A program made the position numbers and the translations under genes. A stretch of 64,000 nt of DNA from Nicotiana tabacum (Eukaryota; Streptophyta; Magnoliopsida; Solanales; Solanaceae), in contig NC_134102.1 of assembly GCF_000715075.1 (NCBI RefSeq), positions 44,835,348 to 44,899,347 of the forward strand, read 5' to 3'. The stretch's first letter is position 1; the number at the start of each line of letters is the position of its first letter. Under the pieces are notes generated by a model, which searched no databases, was not told the DNA's origin, and saw nothing but the letters and a program-made list of their open reading frames with translations. Of the stretch, positions 24,576-34,759 are shown piece after piece.

Positions 24576-26330
24576 CTAATATTATCTATACATGATATAA
24601 AACTCATGCTTAGAGTGGATGTGTGCACTAGTTCGGGCGAGACGGATGGAGCCCGACTTCGACTCAGACCCCGACTAGAGATTCAGGGAAGTTTCTTCTA
24701 CCTTATGCTTTTTAATTGTGTGCCATGGGGACATGCCACAATTTAAAGTGTGGGGTGGGGGATATTTGTATGTATGTATGTATGTATGTTAGTCTTAGTT
24801 TTTGTTTGTTATTTTTAATAGTTAGAGAGAGAAAAAACAAATTGAAAAAAATATAAAAATTTAAAATTTTTGATTTTTCCCGACGATGGATATCATATCG
24901 ACAAGTTTCTTGAGGGATTAAGTCGAAAGAAAAAAGAAAAAAACATTTTATATTTTGTTAGGTATTGTATTAATGCCCTCTTGGTTTTTCTTTGCGTCGT
25001 GGTTCTTTACCAAGGGTTTTTATTGAACCGGGTGTAGTTAGTTTTTATTTTTGGTTAGGAATAGGAAGCCTTGTGTTTAGAGGTGAATTGAAGACAATAT
25101 CTCTTAACTTTATTATACCTTGAGACTAGTGAGTGCTTTAGTTGTGGCACTTAGGCTCGGTTTTTTACTCTTGCATAAGTACCTTAAATTGTATGACCTT
25201 AACCTTGTTTAATTGCTTTGACTAGAGTGTCTTGATAATCCAATCTTGATTGAGTTATGTGCCATGTGTGTGAGAGAATTTGTGTTATTCTGTGCATTGC
25301 ATTTGATGTCTAGAACTTGCCCCGTGTATTTGCAAAGTGAAATAGTAGTTTTATTCAGTCTTGGAAGTGATATAGGTATTTTTTTTATTGAGCCAATGAT
25401 ATGAGTTTACCCACAATTTGTTATGTATCGTAGTTAACAATGTTGAGCCTGTAATCCAGTTTCTTTGGCACCCACATTACAAGCCTTACCTATTTGTTTG
25501 AATTGACCATCTATTTGAACTTTGTACCTCTCATGAGCACTTGAATTTGATATGAAGTTTGCAAAAGTTGAAGTGTGTGGTGGTTGGTTTGGCTTTTGAG
25601 TGGAACTATTGAAATAAGGAGAAAGGTGCAATGTTTTGAAAAAGTAAGAGCCAATCGAATTGAAAAAGAAAGGAAAAAATAAGTATATGATTGTGAAAAA
25701 TATTTCTTGATAGTGGTGACTCTTGATGTAATTGTGATCAAAGAAGTAGGGAGTTAATATATATGGATGTGAAGGTGGAGTCTTGGTTTGACATAAATGT
25801 GGGGTTTTGAATGAAATGTATGTATTAAAGTTCTTAGAGAGGTGTAGTTACTCTTATATCTAAATGTATCCTACCCGTCCCGCAGCTTACATTACAACCA
25901 ATGAAAGTCCTACTTGATCATTGACTGAATGAACTCAATTAGTGGAGTTGTACACTACGGGCAAGCCTATGGTTCATCTTTTTTGGCATATGAATGTTGT
26001 TTCTGAGAGTGAGCGAATTCTTTCTATTTGAAGTTCCTAATTGTTCTTAAATTTGATTGTGTGTCGAACTACTCTCTTTTGTTGTGAGGGCACGTGATTT
26101 ATGAAGGAAAGGTAATGTCGTTTACCTCTGTGCTGGAGTATGTGAGCGGGTTATAAATAATGTGTTGAGCTTTTGAGTCAAATTTTGAGGCTAGGATGTT
26201 ACGGTATTGTACTTAGTCTATTTTAAATATTCTTGGTATGACGAGTTATGAAAGTTGTTCAAAATGTTCGTGTCATTATAAAGTGTAGTTTGATTGCTCG
26301 AGGACGAGCAATGGTTTAAGTGTGGGGTGT
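24576..26330 (+). repeat. Second copy of F protease tail and 3' region
   Basis: 24576-24620 matches 22590-22634, then skips about 165 bp of protease (22640-22805). From there it runs parallel to 22803-24513 up to another polypurine tract (aagtgtggggtgt) at 26318-26330. Divergence from the first copy is a few percent plus small indels. It looks like the 3' half of a second family member fused to F rather than a very recent tandem duplication. Confidence 0.85.
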
Positions 26331-27129
26331 TGATGGTAGGCTATAATTGTGTGTTTTAGTTGATTGTCGCACTCTAATTTAATGCACTTTAAATGAGTTT
26401 GAGGCTTAATCGCTAGTGTTTTGCACTAATTATATGTTTTATGCATTGTAGGAGTGATTCCGAGCTATGTAGATGTTATGGGATGAATTCACGCTATTTT
26501 GGAGCTTTGAAATCTGAGTAGAAGCCCAAGGATTAAGTTGGAATCGAGTTCGAGGATCAACAAACACTAGTGCATTAAAAAAGAGAAACGAAGAATCAAG
26601 CCGGACATCACCTAGGTGCGCGACAGCGCACTGGGCGCGCATGTAAGACAGTACACTACGCAAAGTGTGCGGCCTCTTACAAACCAATCCACTATGAATT
26701 CTTACATATCTTCACCGAGCTTAACTTAGTTCATATTGTGAGGTTGAAACTTAATCGAGAGAGGAGTTTCTATTGAACATTCGAACTAATAATAGAGTGA
26801 ATTAGAGAGACTCACTTGAACCTTAGAAGTGAATTAACTAGAGTTAAATCCCAGACAAGTATCTTGCACCCACCTATCCAATCAACCCTTATTTTCTCCC
26901 ATTGATATCTTCTTTGCTTACTCTTGTTGCAATTGTCATTAGCCAATAGTTTAGACTCTTAGTTTATTTTAGTTTTAATCACATAAATCTCAATTGTTGA
27001 TCATCTTAGAAAGCAAATAAGCTATAAACTATGAAAAATACTATTTAACTCCAATCCATATGGATACGGTATTATATTATACTATATTCGACTAGCGAGC
27101 ATATTTAAATGTGTGATTTGCGCTCGTCA
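26331..27129 (+). mobile_element. F-type LTR3 with ~540-bp internal deletion
   Basis: Begins tgatggtagg and ends gcgctcgtca. After 'gtgcggcctc' it jumps to sequence equivalent to 19697 of LTR1, so the TATA region is deleted. A short 'ct' overlap at the seam suggests microhomology. It is followed by aattt, the same five bases that follow LTR1 before the primer site, and then by G interior in inverted orientation. Confidence 0.85.
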
Positions 27130-27470
27130 AATTTGTAAATCTCTCTTCCACCTTATTATGAACTTATACACAAGCTCTTCTAAACTACCATTCTCCCCTT
27201 GAGGTGGTTGTCTCACTTCGCTTCCATTCCAGTTATAATAAGGGTATTCATCCCAACCAGAGTCAAGATTGTGCCCACATCCTCATACCTGTACGGACTA
27301 GAAACAGAGTGAGACTGTTCCAAATACGAACCATAGGAATAATACATACCTGCTTGACATTCAACCCATAGATAATTTCCACCGCATTCAAAACACGTAG
27401 CAGACCGTTGATAATATTCAGCTGCTAACTCTTCAATCGTTTTAGTAGGCTGGTTGTACTCCATCTTCAC
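27130..27470 (-). pseudogene. gag: G gag remnant with zinc knuckle
   Basis: Starts at 27470 on the minus strand, about 180 bp after the primer site. A short N-terminus (EELAAEYYQRSAT) leads straight into a knuckle-like CFECGGNYLWVEC, in which the His is Tyr. A frameshift near 27250 leads to a second block (EYPYYNWNGSEVRQPP). It is cut at the junction with LTR3. This gag lacks the large core seen in F, so G is from a different, internally reduced subfamily. Confidence 0.65.
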
Positions 27471-27651
27471 AGCATTTAGAGTTCAATATCTACATTATCT
27501 TCTCCAACTTTTTAGGTACTACAAAACAAATCTTGAAAAAAAGTTAACTAATAAAGAAAATAAAATAGACAGGGAAAAAGAAAAGAAATAAAACTAAAAT
27601 CTAATTCCTGAATTATCACTACAAACTATTTCCAACACTATTGATTACAAT

Positions 27652-27668
27652 CCCCGGCAACAGCTCCA
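27652..27668 (-). other. Primer binding site of G
   Basis: On the minus strand tggagctgttgccgggg follows the LTR end after a 5-bp spacer. It is the Asp-type primer site of this family with two to three changes from F's. It proves that the LTR at 27674-29035 is a 5' LTR on the minus strand. Confidence 0.85.
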
Positions 27669-27673
27669 AAATT

Positions 27674-29035
27674 TGATGAGCGCAAAACACACACTTAAAT
27701 ATGCTCGTTAGTCGAATATAGTATAATATAATATCGTATCCACAGAGATTGGAGTTAAATAGTATTTTCGTAGTTTATAGCTTGATTACTATCCAAGATG
27801 ATCAACAATTGATATTTATGTGATTAAAACTAAAATTAACTAAGAGTCTAAACTATTGGCTAATGACAATTGCAACAAGAGTAAGCAAAGAAGATATCAA
27901 TGGGAGAAAATAGGGGTTTATTGGATAGGTGCAAGATACTTGTCTGGGATTTAACTCTAGTTAATTCACTTCTAAGGTTCAAGTGAGTATCTTGAATTCA
28001 CTCTATTATTAGTTCGAATGTTCAGTAGAAACGCCTCTCTCGATTAAATTTCAACCTCATAATATAAACTAAGTTAAGCTCGGTGAAGATATGCAAGAAT
28101 TCATAGTGGATTGGTTTGTAAGAGAACCACTTTTGATTATTCTCCTAACTAGATCTAAATAGTGATTCAGCTAACATCTTTCAATTACTAAGAAGAATCA
28201 ATGAATTCAACCAACAAGATAATGTAAAAACATCACAAGTTATGCCTCTTTCGTTTACATAAACATGTGAATATATATGCAACAATTAAAATAACCAAAA
28301 CGATTCAATACATAAAATTAGAGTTAATTTTCACAAACAATTCTCTAAACACCGAATCCACCAATTCCTAAAGAATAATTACTCCATAGATATGGAGAAA
28401 TTCATCACAAATAAGTTTAAGTTAAAGGAAAACATAAAACAATCCAACCTTTGTCTTGAGTGAGGATTGAAGGATGAAATCCTTGTGCTCTTGCTTCTCC
28501 CAGTTATCCTTAGCCTCCTTAGGTCTATAGTATGTCAAAAGTCCTCAAAATACCATTTTTCCATGTATATATACCAAGTAGGGTCGGGCCCAAACAAACA
28601 CACCTTTTCCTTCACGAAATAGGACTTTTCCAGGGAAAGGACGTGCGCGGCCGCGCACCTGGGAGGGTGCTCGAGCATTAGGCCGTGCACTTTGCATAGT
28701 GTTTTGACTCACATGCGTGCCTAGTGCACTCCCAGTGCACAGTCGCGCACCTGGGTGACATCCGGTTCGATTCTTCGTTTCTCTTTTTGAATGCACTGGT
28801 GTGTGTTGATCCCCGAACTTGATTCCAACTTAATCCTTGGACTTTTACTCAGATTTCAAAACTCCAAAATAGCATGAATTCATCCCATAACATCTACATA
28901 GCTCGGAATCACTCCTACAAGGCATAAAACATAGAATTAGTGCAAAACATTAGCGATTAAGCCTCAAACTCAATTAAAGTGCATTAAATTAGAGTGTGAC
29001 AAGCAACTAAAACACACAATTATAGCCTACCATCA
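27674..29035 (-). mobile_element. G 5' LTR (minus)
   Basis: 1362 bp, full length. On the minus strand it starts tgatggtaggc at 29035 and ends gcgctcatca at 27674. It keeps the GC-rich block (28640-28760) and a TATA (near 28566). Its U3 start abuts the tgtta target duplication. Confidence 0.9.
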
Positions 29036-29040
29036 TGTTA

Positions 29041-29606
29041 TCTTGGGCTTCCCACGTGGCGGAAAAAAGGTGGGTATATGCGCATGTGGCAATATAAGGG
29101 TGGCATACCATTGTTGTGTGCACATGCAGCGTAATAAGGGTGGCATTGTTAATGATGTTATGTGATATTTTGGGGAGTCCTTACTGTTATTGTGATTGTG
29201 TTGAGACATGATTGATATTTTTATTTTCATAATTATCTCACGCGGCGTCATAAGGATGATTTTTGATTTTGATATGTGACATATCGGAGTGAGTGCTGTA
29301 GTTATTATTGTATTGGAACGGTTTATGACTTCTTGTGTGTGTCATGCATTCTGCGTGATTTGTTGCGTTGTTTCCAATGTGCTAATCTATGTCTCGGTTA
29401 TTACTTGATGATTTGGTTATCAAGATGCATTTACCTACGTGGAGTTGTTATCTCATATGTTGTTAAGTTGTTGGTAACATAATGAATTGAAGTAAAAATA
29501 AAATCGTCGTCATGTTTTACTTTATTTGATTCTCGATAAATCCTTCTTGAGCATGTTATTGGTAACTGACATGAGTACGATATATTTGGGGGCATGAGGA
29601 CTTTGT
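29041..29606 (+). mobile_element. Middle piece of LTR E
   Basis: Resumes E immediately after the tgtta duplication and ends with tttgt, the left target duplication of K. It contains short imperfect repeats around 'gtggcataccattg' / 'agggtggcattg' (29045-29140), the position at which other families here carry tandem arrays. Confidence 0.75.
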
Positions 29607-31324
29607 TGTTACACCCCCACACCTAAATAAAGCTTGATAAGTGTGGCTTCTAGCGCAACCAATGAGTCGGCAACGCGTTTGAGGGCGGAAGATGGAAACA
29701 CGTTTCATTAGACTTGCGCCAACTGTCACCGCGTGCAGTGACCGGGGCAGGATGACCTATTTTGCATGTAGCAGTGGTGGAGTTTAAAATATTTGGTGTG
29801 ATATAAAAAGGCAATGCAACACTCCTTCTCTTTCATTTTTTAAATTGAAGTTATCACCAATGTTAGTTATCCCAAGTGCTCTCAACACCCCTTTAGACTT
29901 TCCAAAAAATTTAAGGAAAAGTTGAAGGCGAATTTGAATCTTGAAATATCTAGCATGAATGAACTGGGAATCATTACTGTAATATTTATTATCTTGCTGT
30001 ATCGATTCTGGAAAATTCGTTGGAGGCAGGGTTAATCATCCTAGAGGTCTAGTTAGTTTTTCAACAAGGTATGTAGGGAAACATTTTTTCTTGGCATGAG
30101 TTGGTTTAAATCTCTCTCTCCCTCTAAAGGATTTTTGTATTGTAAGAATTTGGTTGATATGAGTCCCTCTCAATGACATTTTTCTGTTCTTGTACATTCT
30201 GGCCGGTAGAGTTTCTCTCAAAATCTATAATGTTCCCAGTTGTTATTCTGTGGTCGGAGAGTATGATTCTTTCTAAGGTTAAGCATGGTATCCATTGAAA
30301 CTACTACTGCATTGCATTTATGTATATGTATCTATTTTACCTTATCAAGTGTTATAGTCAGCTGGGTACGACACCTATTGTGCAACCACTGATCAGTTGG
30401 GTATGAGAGATATGATATGAGCTATTACTGAGCCCTTGTGTGTACGATGATGTATGATGTGTGATATGAGGTTACTGAGTCCTCTTGAGGCCAATTACGT
30501 CGATAACTGCTGATACCGGGTATAGTCGATACCTCCTGAGGTGGGGTACGATCGGGTCCTCTTCGATGTTAGTTATGGAGTGATGTGTGATATGAGGTTA
30601 CCGAGCCCTTGTGTGGCTATGTACGATCGAGTCCTCTATGAGGCCGGGTATGGAGTGATGAAATATGCCCCAAAGAGTGGCTGAAGATGTGTATACTTAT
30701 ATGTTTTATAATTAATGTATGGCCTGAATGAGTGGCTTGGCTTTACAAAAGCTTGCATACATTCATGATTCATGGTTTATAGTTCCCACTGATTATGCCC
30801 CTGGTGGCTCGTCTTCTGTATTCAAGTTGATATTACGCACTTATTTCTCTTATGTTATGACTCAGATTTACATACTTTCATAGTCTTACATACTCAGTAC
30901 ATTATTCGTACTGACGCTCTTTTCTTTTGGGCGCTGCGTTCATGCCCACTGGTATAGATATAAGTGGTGGTGTCCCTCTCTAGTAGGGTGTTGTTCTAGT
31001 TGAGCGGTCGTTGTACTCTATTCCTTCGGAGCAGTTGTTCGAAGTCAATAAATACTGAAGCTCATGCCTTAAAGTTTTGGGTATTGTAGGACCATGTCCC
31101 GACAAAATTATGCATACATATATCTCCTTTTGGTACTCTTAGAGGCTCGCACACTAGGGTTTAGCTGTATGTAAAAGGGTGGATTATGACAATTGTGAAT
31201 ATGTATAAAATGATAAGGTTTCTTTTACAAGTCATTTGTTCACATTTTAATTTTGGTGATTGTTACTCGGAGGCCTTGTTGGCCTAGGTCTTATGAATAA
31301 AAAGATGTAAGAATAGATTTCGGT
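29607..31324 (+). mobile_element. K 5' LTR, 3' end cut
   Basis: Starts tgttacaccccc, has a TATA (tataaaaag at 29802), a tandem-like array (about 30380-30660, with repeated 'gatatgaggtta' and 'gagccctt' blocks) and a conserved 'ttcgtactgacg' block. Similarity to K's 3' LTR continues to about 31320. The last about 70 bp are missing where H begins. Confidence 0.87.
30380..30660 (+). repeat. Degenerate tandem repeats in K LTR
   Basis: Blocks built on 'gtgatatgaggtta' plus 'gagtcctct' or 'gagccctt' recur three to four times at intervals of roughly 60-120 bp. B's LTR lacks this region, which explains most of the length difference between the two. Confidence 0.6.
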
Positions 31325-33954
31325 TGATGGTAGGCTATAATCTCGTATTTTAGTCGCTTATTGCACTCTAATTTACTGCACTTTATTCGTTTTGAGATTT
31401 AATCGCTAGTGTTTTGTACTTATTGTGTGTTTATGCCTTGTAGGAGTATTTCTGAGCTATGTAGATGTTATGGAATGAATTTGAGCTATCTGGAGCTTTG
31501 AAGTCTGAGAAAAATCCAAGGTATTAAGCCGGGAGCGCATTCGGGGGGTCGAAAATCACATCTGGATATCAAAAAGCGAGGAACATTCTGTACTCAGAGA
31601 AAAGCCCACTATCGCGGTGCGTGGGGCGCCGCGCGTGTGCATTTTTCTGCTGCCTCACAAATTTTAACTCTCTGGATTTCCCCGCTAATTCCCCTTTACA
31701 GAGTGAAAATCATATTTCATCAAGGAAAGATGGTTTCGTCTGGGCCCGAACCTACTTAGTATAAATACATGGAAAAGCGTTATTTTTGGGAATTTTGACA
31801 CATATCCGACCTAGGGAGGCTAAGGAGGAGTTGGAGAAGCAAAAGCACAAGGAGTTCATCATTCAATCCTCACTCAAGACTTGAGTTTGGATCGTTTTAT
31901 GTTTTCCTTTACTTTAAACATATTTGTGATGAATTGTTCCATATCTATGGAGTAGTTATCCTTAGGGTTTGATGGATTTGGTGTATTGATATTTGTTTGT
32001 GGATTATAACTCTAGTTTTATGTATTGAAATATTTTTGGATGATTTAACTGTTGCATCTATATTCACTTGTTCATGTAATCGAGAGAGGCATAACTTGTG
32101 ATATATTTGCATTATATTGTTGGTTGAGTTCATTAATTCTTCTTAGTAATCGAAAGAGGCTATTTGAATTGTTGATTAAACCTTGTTAGGAGGATAATCA
32201 AGAGAGGTTATCCTAAAGACCAATCCACCACGCATTCTTGCATATCTTCACGTGCTTAAATTAGTTCATCTTGTGAGGTTGAGACTTAATCGAGAGAGGA
32301 GTTTCTACTAAACGTTTGAACTAGTAATTGAGTGAAGACTCACTTAAGCATTAAAAGTGAATTATCTAGAGTTAGATCCCAAACAATTATCTTGCACCTA
32401 TCCAATCAACCCCTATTTTCTCCCACTCATAACTTCCGTGCTTACCTTTGTTGTGATTGTCATTAGTCAATAGCTTTAGATTCTTAGTTAATTGTAGTTT
32501 TAATCACATAAATATCAATTGTTTATTCTCATGAATAACAATCAAGCTAGAAACTACGAAAATACTATTTAACTCCAATCCATGTGGATACGATATTATA
32601 CTATAATTATGCTCGCTAGTCAAAGATAGTATAGTATAATATCGTATCCATAAGGATTGGAGTTAAACAGTATTTTCGTAGTTTCTAGCTTGATTGCTAT
32701 TTAAGAGAATCAATAGTTGAGATTTATGTGATTAAAACTACAATTAAGTACGAATCTAAAGCTATTGACTAATGACAATCGCAACAAAGGCAAGCAAGGA
32801 AGTATCAGTGGGAGATAATAGAGGTTGATTGGATAGGTGCAACATAATTGTTTGGGATCTAACCATAGATAATTCACTTCTAATGTCTAGGTGAGGATCT
32901 CGAATTCACTCAATTATTAGTTCAAATGTTTAGTAGAAACTCCTCTCTCGATTAAGTTTCAACCTCACAAGATGAACCAATTTAAGCACGTGAAGATATG
33001 CAAGAATGCGTAGTGGATTGGTCTTTAGGAGAACCTCTCTCAATTATCCTCCTAACTAGGTTTAATCAACAATTCAACTAGCCTCTTTCGATTACTAAGA
33101 AGAATTAATGAACTCAACCAACAATATAATGCAAATATATCACAAGTTATGCCTCTCTCGATTACATGAACAAGTGAAAATACATACAACAGTTAAATCA
33201 TCCAAAAATACTTCAATACGTAAAACTAAAGTTAAAATCCACAAACAAATATCAATACACCAATATGCCAAACCTTAAGGAGAACTACTCCATAGATATA
33301 GAGAAATTCATCACAAATATGTTTAAAGTAGAGGTAAACATAAAACGATCCAAACTCAGGTCTTGAGTGAGGATTGAATGATGAACTCCTTGTGTGTTTG
33401 CTTCTCCAACTCCTCCTTAGCCTCCCTAGGTTGAATATGTGTCAAAACTCCCAAAAATAACGTTTTTTCATGTATTTATACTAAGTAGGGTCGGGCCCAA
33501 ACGAAACTACATTCTCCTTGACGAAATAGGATTTTCACTCTCTAAATATTTCACATGAGAACCGCATGGGGCAACGTGCCATGCAGGGTATTAGTGGGGA
33601 AATCCAGAGAGTTGAAATCTATCAAGCAGTAGAAAAATACACATGTGCGGCGCCCCACACGCCGCGCTAGTGGGCTTTTCTCAGAGTACAGAATTTTCTT
33701 CGCTTTTTTATATCCATATGTAGTTTTCGACCCCCAAACGCTCTCCCGACTTAATACCTTGGGCTTTTACTCAGACTTCAAAGCTCCAAATAGCTCGAAT
33801 GCATTCCATAACATCTACATAGCTCGAAATCACTCCTACAAGGCATAAACACATAGTAAGTACAAAACACTAGCGATTAAAGCTCAAAATGAATAAAGTG
33901 CAGTAAATTAGAGTACAATAAGTGACTAAAATACGAGAATATATCCTACCATCA
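31325..33954. mobile_element. H: inverted pair of F-family LTRs (near-palindrome)
   Basis: Plus-strand LTR 31325-32605 and minus-strand LTR 32609-33954 meet at their U5 ends. Both lack the last part of U5. Arms are about 1.3 kb each. At the centre the 20-base arm ggatacgatattatactata is followed, after about 24 bases, by its exact inverse. Outer ends are tgatggtagg and cctaccatca. The TATA is at 31760-31767 (+). A GC-rich block lies at 31610-31645 and its mirror near 33645-33670. The inserted DNA continues to the right as minus-strand interior. Confidence 0.88.
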
Positions 33955-34759
33955 ACACCCCACACTTAAACCATCGCTCGTCCTTGAGTAATCAAACTAC
34001 ACTTCATATAGACACGAACTTTTTAAACAACTCTTATAACTCATCATACCAAGAATATTTAAAACCGATTAAGCACAATACTGTAACCTCCTCTCCTCAA
34101 GATTTGACTCACCACGCATTATTTATAACCCGCTCACTTACTCTAACACAGAGGTCAATCATTACCTTTACTTCATGACACAAGTTCCCTCACACAACAA
34201 TAAAGAGTAGTTCCACACTAAATGAAATTTAAGAACAATTAGGAACTCAAGATAGAAAGAATTCGCTCACTCTCAGAAACAACATTCATATGCCACAAAA
34301 GATGTACCATAGGCTTGCCCATAGTGTACTACTCTACTAATTGAGCACATTCAGTCAAGAATCAAGTAGGACTTTAACTGGTTGTAATGTAGGCTGCAGG
34401 ACGGGTATGATACATTTAGATATAATAGTGATTGCACCTTCCTAAGCACTTCAATACCTATAATTTACCTTTCAAACTCCCATACTTATGTCAAACCATA
34501 ACTCCACCTTCACATTAATATACATCAACTCCCTACTTCTTTAAGCACAATTACATCAAGAGTTACCACTATCAAGGAACATTTTTCACAACAATACAAC
34601 ATTTGTTTATCTTTTTTTTCAAGTCAAGTGGCTCTTTCTTTTTCAAAACAATGTACCTTTCTCCTAATTTCCTTAGTTCCACTCAAACGCCAACCCAACA
34701 CCCCACACTTTAACTTTTACAAAGTTCATAACAAATTCAAGTACTCACGAGAGGTATAA
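33955..34759 (-). mobile_element. Interior 3' region of H (minus strand)
   Basis: Begins at the LTR edge with the polypurine tract (aagtgtggggtgt on the minus strand) and is colinear in reverse with the F 3' non-coding region (22865-24513). So the right-hand LTR of H is the 3' LTR of a minus-strand element. It is cut at 34759 by LTR Z. No gene. Confidence 0.82.

Larger units (their letters stand above)
18810..29035. mobile_element. Composite F/G: two Athila/Tat-type copies joined tail-to-tail
   Basis: Flanked by a perfect duplication, tgtta (18805-18809 and 29036-29040), interrupting LTR E. The left end is the U3 start of a plus-strand LTR (tgatggtagg). The right end is the same U3 start on the minus strand (cctaccatca). 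Order: LTR1 (+), primer site, gag-protease, 3' non-coding, LTR fragment, second 3' non-coding copy, LTR3 (+), then the G interior, primer site and LTR on the minus strand. A normal element would show a U5 end at one side. See the findings for how this might arise. Confidence 0.85.

Noticed and set aside
23617..25631. A 65-codon antisense frame present twice (23617-23814 and 25434-25631)
   Set aside because: The two copies exist because the whole 3' region is duplicated. Differences between them are often amino-acid changing, and the homologous stretch in H is broken by indels. Antisense frames do occur in Tat-type elements, so it is noted but not called.
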